DNA of 64,000 nucleotides. It comes from Pseudobutyrivibrio sp. UBA1225. GTDB lineage: Bacteria > Bacillota > Clostridia > Lachnospirales > Lachnospiraceae. The stretch covers positions 3,183-67,182 of the forward strand of contig DBWZ01000091.1 of assembly GCA_002309345.1 (NCBI GenBank), given 5' to 3'. Of this stretch, positions 26,189 to 36,180 are shown one piece after another. The number at the start of each line of letters is the position of its first letter. Position 1 is the first letter of the stretch. A program made the translations under genes and the position numbers. The notes beneath the pieces were generated by a model that made no database searches, was not told the origin of the DNA, and saw only the letters and a program-made list of their open reading frames with translations.

Positions 26189-26734
26189 ATGATTCAAGAA
26201 AAGTATAATCGACGCATTTTTGATGAGGGAACAGAAGAGGCTATCCAGATGTTTTCGCATTTACGAAGTAACGTGCTGTCCCCCGTTGGAATTGAAAAGG
26301 GCGACAATGTACTGATACTTGATCCCGATAGCGTTTCCTTGGTGGAATGGTTGGTGGAGCAGGCGGCAGATGTGACCATCGGCATGAGCCAAGAATACGC
26401 CAAGGCTGGTACCTCTACAGTTATGGTTTTGTCAGATATAAAAAAAGCACTATTAGAGGATATCAAAACGACCTTCAACATAATCATAAGCATTGGACAG
26501 CTGGTTGAGACTCCATCTGTTCTGAAAAAGCTTCTTTCTCCCGAGGGACGATTGGTCTATGCCCTCTCCGAGAAGGATAGACTGGGCAGCTTTACCAAAA
26601 AGCTTTTGGCTGAGGCTGGGTTTGGTGAAATCACAACCTACAGAGTCAGCCCGGATTATTTGTACACTACAGAAATCTACGCAGAGGATTACATAGGTGG
26701 AGGAGCAGGAGACTATCTGCTGATTGCTAGATAA
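26189..26734 (+). CDS. Methyltransferase-like protein with degenerate SAM motif
   Basis: A 181-residue protein with the alternating strand/helix pattern of class I methyltransferases: VLILDPDSVSLVEWLVE at motif I, FNIIISIGQLVE at motif IV, LLSPEGRLVYAL at motif V/VI. The glycine-rich loop expected in motif I is replaced by DPDSVS, so SAM binding is doubtful. AAAAGGAGC lies before the ATG. The stop overlaps the ATG of the next gene (TAATG), which implies translational coupling. Together the two genes resemble the methyltransferase-kinase-coiled-coil order of WbdD chain terminators. Confidence 0.65.
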   Translation: MIQEKYNRRIFDEGTEEAIQMFSHLRSNVLSPVGIEKGDNVLILDPDSVSLVEWLVEQAADVTIGMSQEYAKAGTSTVMVLSDIKKALLEDIKTTFNIIISIGQLVETPSVLKKLLSPEGRLVYALSEKDRLGSFTKKLLAEAGFGEITTYRVSPDYLYTTEIYAEDYIGGGAGDYLLIAR

Positions 26735-29700
26735 TGGAACGATTACTTTACGAAAAGCTCTCGAACGAGCGCAACCCAAAATACAACATAATTACAGATA
26801 TAGTAGAGCGTGACGGTACCAAGGTGGTCATTAAGCGACCATACGATTCCAAAGCCAAAGACCACATTCTACGAGTCTACGATAGCTACAGAGGCTTGCA
26901 AAATATATTGCAGGGCTCTGATTTTTGCGTAAATGAAAGCGCTTTGGTGGGAGATTCTATCGAAAGTGAATTCCTTGAAGGCCAGCACCTTACAGCGGAT
27001 GATGCGCCGGCATATATCGAGGCTGTCAAAAATGCTTACATGCCTCATGCCAAGGAGTTTGTCAGCTCGCCAGCCTTTGAAGAGGTGTTTGGCATGGTGG
27101 ATTTACCACGTGGCGTTCTTGCATCAGAATTCATTGACATAGATTTGATTTTTGAGAACATCATCAAAACAGATAGAGGTTGGGAAATCATCGACTACGA
27201 GTGGACCTTCGATTTTCTTATCCCAATCAACTATGTGCTTTATCGTGCTTCAAAATTCAGCTTGCTTCCGAGCAATCTGGTGGATATCTCCGGTGTGGAG
27301 CGGGCGATTTATCAGCAGATGGAAGACCACTTCCAGTCAAAGTATTGCTTTAAGGATGTCAAAAACCTTCACGAGCTTAGAAATCATGCTGGCTCTCATA
27401 GCAAGACTGCCGCTGATTTTGCCATCGCATCACGGGATTATCAAATCAAGCAGCTGCAGGAACTCATAGCGGCAAAGGATGTTCATATCCGTAACATCGA
27501 AGCTATTAACACTGAGCTTAGAACTATCCATGAAAACACTATTAACACTAAGGGCTATCAGGCTCTTGAAAGTATTCGTTCTTTCAAGGCGCTTTTGACA
27601 GGCAAATCTACTCCTGCCAGAGAAGCCAAGAAACAACAAAAGGCAACAGAAAAAGCAGCAAAGCAGGCGGCTAGAGAAGCTCAAAAGGCTGCAGCAAAAG
27701 GGGCGGCAGCTCCTTCAATAGCGGTGCACCTTCATCTTTACTACCAGGATTTGTTGCCAGAGTTTGTAAGCTATTTTGCAAATATTCCGTTTAAATTCGA
27801 TTTATATATATCATGCCGGGAAGACGCCGAGGTCAATCTTATCAAAGAAGAACTCAAAGATTTAAAACAAATCGGCGTGCTAGATATTCGTTCCCTTCCA
27901 AACCGAGGCAGGGATTTGGCGCCTATGTACGTTAAATTTGCCGGGGAAATTTTAAAGCATGATTACATGCTTCATGTCCACAGCAAAAAGTCGCTATATT
28001 CCGGTGTTGAAAAGGGCAGCTGGAGACAGTATTCGCTAGAGGTGCTTCTTGGTTCTTCCGACAAGGTTAACAGCATTTTTGATATGTTCAAAAACAAAAA
28101 CGCAGGCCTTGTGTACCCTGACATACATCAAGAGGTGCCAACCATCGCCTACTCTTGGCTTGCAAATGAGGTTATTGGCAGACAGCTTTTCGAAGAATAT
28201 GATTTGGGAAATATGCCATCTGTGTTCAACTATCCAGCAGGTTCATTCTTCTGGGCAAAGACAGATGCCTTAAGACCGCTTTTGGAGCGTGGCTACACAT
28301 ACGAAGATTTCCCTAGAGAAGAGGGGCAGACCGATGGCACATTGGCCCATGCCTTGGAGAGGATTCTTCCGTTCATCTCAAGAAAGCAGGGCTATGATGA
28401 TTACATCCTCTACTTAAGCGATGAGGATGTCTCAAAGAACAAGAGTCTTAGACCTTTCCTTAACACCTTCAAGGTTGATAAAGAGATTTTGACCATGAAG
28501 CTGGCAGCCTACGATGTTGTATCCTTTGATATTTTCGACACTCTGATTACTCGCAGCATTGTGGAGCCAGATCAGGTGTTCAAGCTTATAGAGCGGGAGA
28601 TTTCAAATCTCTATGGAAAGAAGGTTGATTTCCTAAAGCTTCGCAAGGAGGCAGAGGCGGCCGCTACTGCCCAGTATGGAGCGCTGACAACCATCGATAA
28701 AATCTACGTTGAGATTTCAAAGGACAAAACTATTGGCGACATAGCCATGGATATCAAGAAGCTTGAAATAGATACCGAGACAAGACTTTGCATGCCTCGA
28801 AAGGATATGGTGGAGGTGTTCAACAACCTTAAAGCCATGGGCAAGCACGTGATTCTTGTCAGTGACATGTATCTCAACCGAGTTGAGGTGGTGGGCTTGC
28901 TTCACAAATGCGGTATCGGTGGCTACGACGAGCTTATGATTTCCTGCGAGGTCGGTGCCCGCAAGGATGATGGAACTATGTGGGACTACATTTTTGCTGG
29001 AATCAATCCAGAGACCTTCATCCACGTTGGGGACAACTTCCGAAGCGATTCCCAGATTCTCATGGATAGGGGCGTTGCAAGTCATATAGTTCTCAATCCA
29101 AAAGCTATGCTTGAGCTTTCTGATTTCAGCTATCTTTTGGATTTTGCCAAGACAAGCATACCGAATTCACTGATGATAGGCGAGGCTATCTACGGAGGAA
29201 TTTTCAATTCTCCATTCGCATTTGCGGATGATGGCTCGCTGCATTTTAAAGATATATATGATTTTGGATACACAACCATCGGGCCTTTGATGGCGCGATT
29301 TGCCCAGTGGCTTGCAGAAGAAAATCAGGACAAAAAAGAAAGATTGCTTTTGCTTGCTCGTGAGGGCTACATGCTCCAAATGATGATAGGAAGCTACTGC
29401 AGTGTCAGAGCCATCGAGACTCCTGACATTCACTACTTCCTCGCATCTCGCCGAGCCTGCGCTGTGCCAGCTCTTGAAAACGATGAGGATATTCGCGAGC
29501 TGATTCTTCAAAAATATCAGGGCACCTTTAGCAATCTTTTGGTCGAGAGATTTGGTCTAGAGCTTCACGAGGGTGAGGAAGACAAAGACCTTGATTATGA
29601 AACTAAGCCAGAGGAGCTTATGGCGCTTTTGGAACCATACAAGCAAGAAATCTTTGCAAAGGCAAGTGAGGAAAAGAATGCCTACCTAAATTATGCAAGT

Positions 29701-30261
29701 CAGTTTTTGGCAGACGTGGGCGATTTGGCTGTGGTCGATGTGGGATTTTCTGGAACAATCCAGTACTTTTTGATGAAGCTCACTGGCCGAGATATTGCAG
29801 GACACTATTTAGCCTTGCACTCAAACAAGCCTGAGCGCATAGGCGGCAGAGCTGATGCAATCTTTGAGGTTACCGACCCAACTCAGATTGAAAACAGCAA
29901 ACTGCTCAAATATCAGCTGTTCCTTGAAAACGCCTTGAGTGCGCCATACGGTCAGCTCATCAAATTCACCATGGAAAATGGTGTACCAGAGCCACACTTC
30001 AAAGGGGATGACTTTGTTAGCGATGATGTAAAAAGACTACAAGAGGGTATATTAGATTTTGTTCTGCAATATGCCCTTGCTACTAAAAACACACCAAATG
30101 GTCTTTTGGCTGATACTAGTCTTGTGGAAGATTTATTCTATGATATAATTGCAGCTGGTACATTGACTAACGAAATTGCATCAAGCCTCACAGTCGAAGA
30201 CGGCTACAGCCGCGGCGGAGTACAGAAATTTGATGTACAGACTGGGGTCTGGACTATATAA
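26734..30261 (+). CDS. Kinase-like, coiled-coil, RgpF-type and HAD multidomain protein
   Basis: An 1175-residue cytoplasmic protein. Residues 1-220 look like a small-molecule kinase fold: VVIK (K34), a catalytic-loop-like DIDLIFEN (D137, N142) and IIDYEW (D154). Residues about 228-275 are coiled coil, followed by a Lys/Ala-rich helix (about 295-325). Residues about 330-570 match the RgpF (rhamnan synthesis protein F) type, with LPNRGRDLAP and HVHSKKS. From about 590 a HAD-like domain starts (SFDIFDTLITRS, D599 and D602) and includes HVGDNFRSD. The final 350 residues are unassigned. It probably assembles or modifies the exported polysaccharide. Each domain call is by motif and of differing strength. 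Confidence 0.75.
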   Translation: MERLLYEKLSNERNPKYNIITDIVERDGTKVVIKRPYDSKAKDHILRVYDSYRGLQNILQGSDFCVNESALVGDSIESEFLEGQHLTADDAPAYIEAVKNAYMPHAKEFVSSPAFEEVFGMVDLPRGVLASEFIDIDLIFENIIKTDRGWEIIDYEWTFDFLIPINYVLYRASKFSLLPSNLVDISGVERAIYQQMEDHFQSKYCFKDVKNLHELRNHAGSHSKTAADFAIASRDYQIKQLQELIAAKDVHIRNIEAINTELRTIHENTINTKGYQALESIRSFKALLTGKSTPAREAKKQQKATEKAAKQAAREAQKAAAKGAAAPSIAVHLHLYYQDLLPEFVSYFANIPFKFDLYISCREDAEVNLIKEELKDLKQIGVLDIRSLPNRGRDLAPMYVKFAGEILKHDYMLHVHSKKSLYSGVEKGSWRQYSLEVLLGSSDKVNSIFDMFKNKNAGLVYPDIHQEVPTIAYSWLANEVIGRQLFEEYDLGNMPSVFNYPAGSFFWAKTDALRPLLERGYTYEDFPREEGQTDGTLAHALERILPFISRKQGYDDYILYLSDEDVSKNKSLRPFLNTFKVDKEILTMKLAAYDVVSFDIFDTLITRSIVEPDQVFKLIEREISNLYGKKVDFLKLRKEAEAAATAQYGALTTIDKIYVEISKDKTIGDIAMDIKKLEIDTETRLCMPRKDMVEVFNNLKAMGKHVILVSDMYLNRVEVVGLLHKCGIGGYDELMISCEVGARKDDGTMWDYIFAGINPETFIHVGDNFRSDSQILMDRGVASHIVLNPKAMLELSDFSYLLDFAKTSIPNSLMIGEAIYGGIFNSPFAFADDGSLHFKDIYDFGYTTIGPLMARFAQWLAEENQDKKERLLLLAREGYMLQMMIGSYCSVRAIETPDIHYFLASRRACAVPALENDEDIRELILQKYQGTFSNLLVERFGLELHEGEEDKDLDYETKPEELMALLEPYKQEIFAKASEEKNAYLNYASQFLADVGDLAVVDVGFSGTIQYFLMKLTGRDIAGHYLALHSNKPERIGGRADAIFEVTDPTQIENSKLLKYQLFLENALSAPYGQLIKFTMENGVPEPHFKGDDFVSDDVKRLQEGILDFVLQYALATKNTPNGLLADTSLVEDLFYDIIAAGTLTNEIASSLTVEDGYSRGGVQKFDVQTGVWTI

Positions 30262-30345
30262 GGCTTCCCCCTCAGGGGGAAGCTGACTGATGAGGGGAAA
30301 ACTCATAGTAGGAAAGATGAGGGGACATTCCCCATGGTAAGAAAC
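30262..30345 (+). repeat. Dispersed repeat: GGCTTCCCCC palindrome plus GCTGACTGATGAGGGG
   Basis: A GCTTCCCCCTC/AGGGGGAAGC palindrome (about 30263-30283) is followed by GCTGACTGATGAGGGG and a second GATGAGGGG. Related pieces occur at 53-71, 32837-32995 and 34303-34330. Similar CTTCCCC/GATGAGG repeats are common in Clostridia intergenic DNA (family knowledge). Confidence 0.75.
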
Positions 30346-30367
30346 TTATAAAAAGGTATATTTAGTA

Positions 30368-32833
30368 ATGCGAGATACATTTAACGTGGTATTCATCAGA
30401 TATCACTTAACAAAGAAAAATACATTATTGTTTCAGGGCTTTTACCCTTTTGACAACCCAAAGGACTACAACCTTGTGGCAGAGCTAAACGGTCAGCCCC
30501 ACAAGATGGATATCACTGTGGGCGAGGGCAACGAGGTTCGACGTCGTTACATTGCCGCTCACAAGAGTGTTTCCAAAGAGTACGTTGGCGAAATCACATT
30601 GCCAGAAGATTTAAGCACTGTCAAAAGCCTCAAACTCATCTGCGTTCTCGGTGAGAACGGCAGCAAGAATCAGGTGCGTTCAGTTGTTTACAAGGCAACA
30701 GGCCGAGACCTGGAAAAGCTCAAAAAGGAATACGAATACAATCTTGAGCGCGCGGCAGTTACTGACGACAAGATTCAAATCCTCGGATGGGCAATTGGAA
30801 ATGTGCCTGAGGAATTTCATCTTTACGATGGTAACACCGAAATACCGATTACTGTAAAGAGAATGTTTCGTAAAGACGTATATGGTGTCTATCCAGAGCT
30901 CACTGAAAAGTGTGATTCTGGTCTAGAGATTATTTTTGATAAGGGAAATTACAAAAAGCTTCGCCTGACAATCACCGCAAACGGTCAGGTTTATGATTGT
31001 AAGGTTGACACTGAGCACGTTCTTTCAGGGGGCAATCTGCTTCCGAAGAAGAGTCTTTGGGAGAGAATCGAGCTCTATCGTCAGGACAACGGACTTGGAG
31101 CTACCATCAAGCATGCCTTGGACAAGCTTAAAAACGCAGATGCTCCAAAGTACACCTACATGGATTTCTTGACAAGCTTTGGTCCTACTGAGGTTGAGCT
31201 TCAGCGCCAGCGAGACGAAAAGTTTGAGTATAATCCGTTGATGAGTATTGTAATCCCTATGTACAAAACTCCGGAAAAATATTTGGTGGAGCTTATAGAT
31301 TCCATAGTGGCTCAGACCTACTCCAACTGGGAGCTTTGTCTTGCAGACGGAAGTGAGGATGACAGCTTAGGACAGTTCATTGCCAAAAAATACGGCGACG
31401 ATAGCCGTGTAAAATACACACATCTAGAGGCAAATCTTGGTATTTCAGACAATACCAATGCGGCAATTGCCTTGGCAACTGGCGATTTCATCGTGCTTTC
31501 AGACCACGATGATACTCTTGCACCAAACGCGATGTATGAGTGCGTTGCGGCCCTCAACAAAGATCGCAGCATCGATGTAATCTACACCGACGAAGACAAG
31601 ATTTCCATGGATTCCAAGGAATACTTCGAGCCAGTGTTTAAGCCAGATTACAACTTGGATTTGCTTTGTTCAGTTAATTACATCTGCCACCTATTCATCT
31701 TTAGAAGAGACATCTACGAAAAGGCTGGTGGATTCAATAAGGAATATGATGGTGCCCAGGATCACGATTTGATTCTTCGCTACTGCGAGGTGGCAAAGAA
31801 TGTTCATCACGTTCCAAAGGCACTTTACCATTGGCGAAGCCACGCTGCGTCTACAGCTATGTCAGCTGAAAGCAAGCTCTACGCATTTGATGCGGGGGCA
31901 AAGGCAGTGCAGGCTCACTACGACAGACTTGGCATTCCAGCCACTGTGGAGCAGGATACTTTCTACGGATGCTATCGCACCACATACAATTGGGGCAAGG
32001 AGCCACTTGTTTCCATCATCATTCCAAACAAGGATCATACCGATGATTTGGACAAGTGTATCAAGTCCATTGACGCAAGGTCAGTTTACAAAAACATTGA
32101 ATATATAATAGTAGAAAACAATTCTACTGAACCGGAAACCTTCGAATACTACAAGTCTATCGAGGGTAGACCTGATGTAAAGGTTGTTCGTTACGAAACA
32201 CCGGGATTCAACTTCTCGGCAATCAACAATCTAGGGGCAAAAAATGCCAGCGGCGACATGTATCTGCTCCTCAACAACGATACAGAAATCATCAACGAAA
32301 CCTGTATTAAAGAGATGGTTGATGTGTGCCTTCGCCCGGACGTAGGTATCTGTGGCGCGCTGCTTTACTATCCTGATAACACTGTTCAACATGCTGGTGT
32401 TGTTATGGGAATCGGTGGTATCGCGGGCCACACATTTGTGGGACTCGAGCGCTCGGAGCCAGGCTATATGTTTAGGGCTGTTACGACTCAAGATCTTTCA
32501 GCTGTCACAGCTGCCTGCCTCATGATTCGTAAAGACGTATTCGAAGAGGTTGGTGGACTTACCGAAGAGCTTGCTGTTGCCTTCAACGATGTGGATTTCT
32601 GCATGAAGGTTCGCGACAAGGGCTACTTGGTTGTCTACAACCCACATGCCGAACTTTATCACTACGAGTCCAAGTCTCGTGGCTACGAAGACACAGCGGA
32701 AAAGGTTGCTCGCTTCAACTCCGAAGTAGAAAAGCTAGAAAAACGCTGGCCAGATATCTTAGAAAAAGGGGACCCATACTACAACCCTAATCTGTCAATC
32801 CTAGACGGCTGGTACCGCCTAAAAGAAGAATAA
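30368..32833 (+). CDS. Tandem GT2 glycosyltransferase with N-terminal beta-type domain
   Basis: An 821-residue protein. Residues about 1-240 are an unassigned, probably beta-rich domain. The first GT2 domain starts at MSIVIPMYKTP (M292), with the acidic metal-binding motif DHDD at 379-382 and IYTDEDK after it. The second starts at about residue 547 (LVSIIIPNKDH), with NNDTEI. Both GT-A type catalytic sets look intact, so it may add two residues in alternation. It resembles 40411-42258, which lacks the N-terminal domain. It works in the cytoplasm on lipid-linked polysaccharide; the sugars are unknown. Confidence 0.88.
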   Translation: MRDTFNVVFIRYHLTKKNTLLFQGFYPFDNPKDYNLVAELNGQPHKMDITVGEGNEVRRRYIAAHKSVSKEYVGEITLPEDLSTVKSLKLICVLGENGSKNQVRSVVYKATGRDLEKLKKEYEYNLERAAVTDDKIQILGWAIGNVPEEFHLYDGNTEIPITVKRMFRKDVYGVYPELTEKCDSGLEIIFDKGNYKKLRLTITANGQVYDCKVDTEHVLSGGNLLPKKSLWERIELYRQDNGLGATIKHALDKLKNADAPKYTYMDFLTSFGPTEVELQRQRDEKFEYNPLMSIVIPMYKTPEKYLVELIDSIVAQTYSNWELCLADGSEDDSLGQFIAKKYGDDSRVKYTHLEANLGISDNTNAAIALATGDFIVLSDHDDTLAPNAMYECVAALNKDRSIDVIYTDEDKISMDSKEYFEPVFKPDYNLDLLCSVNYICHLFIFRRDIYEKAGGFNKEYDGAQDHDLILRYCEVAKNVHHVPKALYHWRSHAASTAMSAESKLYAFDAGAKAVQAHYDRLGIPATVEQDTFYGCYRTTYNWGKEPLVSIIIPNKDHTDDLDKCIKSIDARSVYKNIEYIIVENNSTEPETFEYYKSIEGRPDVKVVRYETPGFNFSAINNLGAKNASGDMYLLLNNDTEIINETCIKEMVDVCLRPDVGICGALLYYPDNTVQHAGVVMGIGGIAGHTFVGLERSEPGYMFRAVTTQDLSAVTAACLMIRKDVFEEVGGLTEELAVAFNDVDFCMKVRDKGYLVVYNPHAELYHYESKSRGYEDTAEKVARFNSEVEKLEKRWPDILEKGDPYYNPNLSILDGWYRLKEE

Positions 32834-32836
32834 TAG

Positions 32837-32995
32837 CCTTCCCCAAGGGAAAGCGAAAAGCAAAATAGCCTTCCCCCTGGGAAAGGAGTCAAAAGGATGA
32901 TTGCTGTAAGCAATCAACTTTTGTGCTCTAGTAAGCTTTAGCTTACATTACAGGAAGCTGTCAGCGAAGCTGACTGATGAGGGGATGAGGGGAAA
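32837..32995 (+). repeat. Composite dispersed repeat before ugd
   Basis: It contains CCTTCCCC/GGGAAAG pieces (twice), the hairpins GATTGCTGTAAGCAATC and GTAAGCTTTAGCTTAC, and the block GCTGTCAGCGAAGCTGAC followed by TGATGAGGGG. It supplies the first ATG (32996) of the long open frame of ugd, which I do not take as the real start. Confidence 0.7.
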
Positions 32996-33022
32996 ATGGA
33001 AAAAGTCACAAGAGGTAAAACT

Positions 33023-34267
33023 ATGAACAGAAAAATAGCTGTAGCTGGAACGGGCTACGTTGGATTATCCATAGCTACATTGCTTGCTCAACACAACCAT
33101 GTTGTAGCAGTAGATGTAATCCCTGAAAAGGTAGATTTAATCAACAACAAAAAATCTCCAATCGTGGATCCGGAAATCGAAGATTTCTTGGCAAACAAAA
33201 ATCTTGATTTGACCGCAACACTCGACGGAGAAAGTGCATATAAGGACGCTGAGTTTGTAGTAATCGCCACTCCAACAAACTACGACAGCACCAAGGATTT
33301 CTTCGATACATCAGCAGTAGAGGCTGTAATCGAGCTTGTAAAAAAGGTCAATCCAAACGCATTCATGGTGATTAAGTCTACAATTCCTGTAGGCTACACT
33401 AGAAATATCAGAGAAAAGATGGGCAGTGACAAGATTCTGTTCAGCCCAGAGTTCCTTAGAGAATCACGTGCTCTTTACGACAACCTCTATCCAAGTCGCA
33501 TCATCGTAGGCACGGATGAAGCAGACCCTGTTCTCACAAAGGCGGCAAATGAATTCGCGGCTTTGCTTTCTGAGGGGGCAATCAAAGAGAATATCGAAAC
33601 TCTCATTATGGGATTTACCGAGGCAGAGGCTGTAAAGCTTTTCGCCAATACATATCTAGCCCTCCGCGTCAGCTATTTTAACGAGCTAGACACATATGCA
33701 GAAACAAAAGGTCTTGATACACAAGCAATCATCAAGGGCGTTTGCCTTGATCCTCGTATCACCGATCAGTACAACAATCCATCCTTTGGATACGGTGGCT
33801 ACTGTCTTCCAAAGGATACCAAGCAGCTTCTTGCAAACTACAAGGACGTGCCTCAGGATTTAATCCGTGCAATCGTTGAGTCAAATCGCACTCGCAAGGA
33901 TTTTATCGCTGACCAGGTACTTAAAAAGGCTGGCTACTACGGATATGAGGAGGCCAACCAGTACAGCAAGGATGCCGAAAAGGAAGTTACCATCGGCGTT
34001 TATAGACTTACTATGAAGTCCAACTCTGACAACTTCCGTCAATCATCAATCCAGGGCGTAATGAAGCGTGTTAAGGCAAAGGGCGCTACGGTTGTAATCT
34101 ACGAGCCTACTCTCGAGGATGGCACAACCTTCTTTGGCTCAAAGGTTATCAATGACATCGAAAAGTTTAAGGCTGCCAGCGATGCCATCATAGCAAACCG
34201 CTACGATTCATGCCTCGACGACGTCAAGGGTAAAGTATATACACGAGATGTGTTTTCTAGAGACTAA
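33023..34267 (+). CDS. ugd: UDP-glucose/UDP-sugar 6-dehydrogenase
   Basis: A 414-residue cytoplasmic enzyme that oxidises a UDP-sugar (typically UDP-glucose to UDP-glucuronate) with NAD. The N-terminal NAD-binding motif is [11 protein letters not shown]; the catalytic cysteine is C261 in [12 protein letters not shown] choose ATG 33023 over the in-frame ATG at 32996: AGAGG lies 7 bases before 33023, family members start right before the NAD motif, and the extra nine codons partly overlap the dispersed repeat. It supplies an acidic sugar to the surface polymer. Substrate specificity is not provable here. Confidence 0.92.
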   Translation: MNRKIAVAGTGYVGLSIATLLAQHNHVVAVDVIPEKVDLINNKKSPIVDPEIEDFLANKNLDLTATLDGESAYKDAEFVVIATPTNYDSTKDFFDTSAVEAVIELVKKVNPNAFMVIKSTIPVGYTRNIREKMGSDKILFSPEFLRESRALYDNLYPSRIIVGTDEADPVLTKAANEFAALLSEGAIKENIETLIMGFTEAEAVKLFANTYLALRVSYFNELDTYAETKGLDTQAIIKGVCLDPRITDQYNNPSFGYGGYCLPKDTKQLLANYKDVPQDLIRAIVESNRTRKDFIADQVLKKAGYYGYEEANQYSKDAEKEVTIGVYRLTMKSNSDNFRQSSIQGVMKRVKAKGATVVIYEPTLEDGTTFFGSKVINDIEKFKAASDAIIANRYDSCLDDVKGKVYTRDVFSRD

Positions 34268-34302
34268 AACTTAAGAACTTCTCATTGAAATGACAAATGC
34301 AA

Positions 34303-34330
34303 GCCTTCCCCGAGGGGAGGATGAGGGGTT
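34303..34330 (+). repeat. Dispersed CCTTCCCC / GATGAGGGG repeat fragment
   Basis: A CCTTCCCC/GAGGGGAGG palindromic piece followed by ATGAGGGG. The GAGGGG end sits 8 bases before the ATG at 34336 and probably acts as its ribosome binding site. Confidence 0.6.
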
Positions 34331-34335
34331 ATCCT

Positions 34336-34824
34336 ATGTCTAAAGAGTTTAACGAAGCCTTAGGAAACTTCATAACAGATTTTGCAGGCGGCGGCGCAGT
34401 GCGGCACTTGGCTAGCCAAGGTCTAACTGTGTCTGAAATTACAGAGCAGCTAGACTATCCTCTGCCTAAAGCAAAAGTTGCCAAGCTTGTTTGGCAGTAC
34501 TATTTGGATGAGGGGATAGTGTGCCTTGAAGAACCAAAGGATTATGTTGAGAAGGTGTCTTATGTGAAAGAGCAGGATGCCTACGGCAAAATTAGTATGC
34601 GCAGAGTTGTTGAAAAAATCGACAGGGCCGATGCAAAATATGTGCTGGTGGATTTTGGAAAGCGTATGTATAAAGATAGAGATGCGTTTGTTAAGGCGCT
34701 AGATGGATTGTCTGAAAAAGATAGAGGTTATGTGCTTGATTTACCATGGCCATTGCAGGAGGTTTATCATATAGAAAACGAGAGAATCCTGAGGATTCAT
34801 AAAATGCTTGGAAAAGAAAAATAA
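34336..34824 (+). CDS. Conserved-looking protein of unknown function
   Basis: A 162-residue soluble protein. Residues about 18-60 look like a helix-turn-helix-type region (GGGAVRHLASQGLTVSEITEQLDYPL); the rest is mixed helix and strand. I prefer ATG 34336 to 34297, since the first 13 codons of the longer frame lie in the dispersed repeat. The methyltransferase gene starts 11 bases after the stop, so the two are probably co-transcribed, and a regulatory or accessory role is possible. No family recognised. Confidence 0.65.
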   Translation: MSKEFNEALGNFITDFAGGGAVRHLASQGLTVSEITEQLDYPLPKAKVAKLVWQYYLDEGIVCLEEPKDYVEKVSYVKEQDAYGKISMRRVVEKIDRADAKYVLVDFGKRMYKDRDAFVKALDGLSEKDRGYVLDLPWPLQEVYHIENERILRIHKMLGKEK

Positions 34825-34835
34825 AGGAAGAAAAA

Positions 34836-36044
34836 ATGGAAGCAATTGTAACTCTAAAAAAAGGTGAAGGTCGTACGATAAAGGCGGGCGGCGCCTGGAT
34901 ATTTGATAATGAAATAGATACGATTATGGGTTCATTTGACAATGGCGATATCGTCATTGTGCATGATTTTGATGGATATATGATGGGGCGTGGTTTTATT
35001 AATACCAACTCCAAGATTAGAGTGCGTATGCTCACGCGCAAAAAGGATCAGATTATAGACGCAGAGTTTATTAAAATGCGTGTGAAGAATGCATGGGAAT
35101 ATCGTAAATGCGTATTACTTCCGGATGATTTAAACTGCTGCCGTATTATATTCGGTGAGGCGGATTTTCTGCCAGGATTGGTTGTAGACAAATATGATGA
35201 TGTTTTGGTTGTAGAATCGCTTGCGCTTGGAATCGACAGGCTAAAGCTTCAGATAGTTGAGTATTTGCAAGAAATACTTGAGGCGGACGGATTCAAAATC
35301 CGCGGAGTCTATGAAAGAAGTGATGCGGCGGTTCGCAAAAAAGAAGGCATGGCGCCGTACAAGGGATTCATAGGTGAAGAGTTTGATACTAACGTTGAGA
35401 TTGTAGAAAACGGAGTGCACTACATAGTTGATGTGGTGAACGGTCAAAAGACAGGATTTTTCTTAGATCAAAAATATAATCGTCTTGCAATCCAACGTTT
35501 ATGCAAAGGCAAGCGAGTGCTTGACTGCTTTACGCATATGGGAACGTTTGCGCTCAATGCGGGATTGGGCGGAGCGGCAGAAGTCATTGGGCTTGATATT
35601 TCAGAATTTGCGATATCACAAGCCACTGCAAATTCAAAGCTTAATGGACTTGAGGATACTGTCAAATTTTCTCAGGCAAACGTGTTAGATGAACTTCCAA
35701 AACTGGCTGAAGCGGGTGAAAAGTTTGATGTGGTAATACTTGACCCTCCGGCCTTCACAAAATCCCGTGAGGCAACCAAAAATGCGATGAAAGGTTATCG
35801 CGAAATCAACATGAAAGGCATGAAGCTCGTAAAAGACGGTGGCTATCTTGCAACATGCTCATGCTCTCATTTCATGACTCAGGATTTGTTCATAAAAGTA
35901 ATTGGTCAGGCAGCGCAGGCCGCGCACAAGCGTCTGCGCCAGGTTGAATTCAGAACTCAGGCTCCAGACCATCCAATACTCTGGGCCGCAAACGAGAGCT
36001 ATTACCTGAAGTTTTTGGTATTTCAGGTTGTTGATGAGAAATAA
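34836..36044 (+). CDS. Class I SAM-dependent rRNA methyltransferase (RlmI-like)
   Basis: A 402-residue protein. The N-terminal PUA-like domain (about 1-75) precedes a Rossmann methyltransferase domain: DCFTHMGTFAL as motif I, VVILDPPAF as the catalytic region and CSCSH near the end. The family methylates cytosine C5 in 23S rRNA. A 160-residue remnant of a second copy lies at 38153-38637. The two are about 95% identical in protein but differ at many silent positions. AGGAAG lies before the ATG. Confidence 0.92.
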   Translation: MEAIVTLKKGEGRTIKAGGAWIFDNEIDTIMGSFDNGDIVIVHDFDGYMMGRGFINTNSKIRVRMLTRKKDQIIDAEFIKMRVKNAWEYRKCVLLPDDLNCCRIIFGEADFLPGLVVDKYDDVLVVESLALGIDRLKLQIVEYLQEILEADGFKIRGVYERSDAAVRKKEGMAPYKGFIGEEFDTNVEIVENGVHYIVDVVNGQKTGFFLDQKYNRLAIQRLCKGKRVLDCFTHMGTFALNAGLGGAAEVIGLDISEFAISQATANSKLNGLEDTVKFSQANVLDELPKLAEAGEKFDVVILDPPAFTKSREATKNAMKGYREINMKGMKLVKDGGYLATCSCSHFMTQDLFIKVIGQAAQAAHKRLRQVEFRTQAPDHPILWAANESYYLKFLVFQVVDEK

Positions 36045-36046
36045 TA

Positions 36047-36180
36047 ATTGTAAGTGCCTTAAAATAAACGGTGTTTATGGTGTTGTGTGATGACGGAAGT
36101 CAGTTATCGTTTTATACGTGACGACTGTTTTTTTGCTTTGGAATACAAGGAATACAAGAAAACATTTTTTTCCACCATTG
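36047..36180 (+). repeat. Direct repeat copy 1 (tail and 3' flank of a cassette gene)
   Basis: Begins ATTGTAAGTGCCTTAAAATA and runs into the C-terminal coding end of gene 36112-37596. Copy 2 lies at 37874-37975 in the same orientation. Copy 1 has about 30 extra bases around the stop codon (36094-36124). Confidence 0.85.

Noticed and set aside
32996..33022. Upstream ATG as the start of ugd
   Set aside because: It abuts the dispersed repeat. The ATG at 33023 has AGAGG at good spacing and fits the family start.
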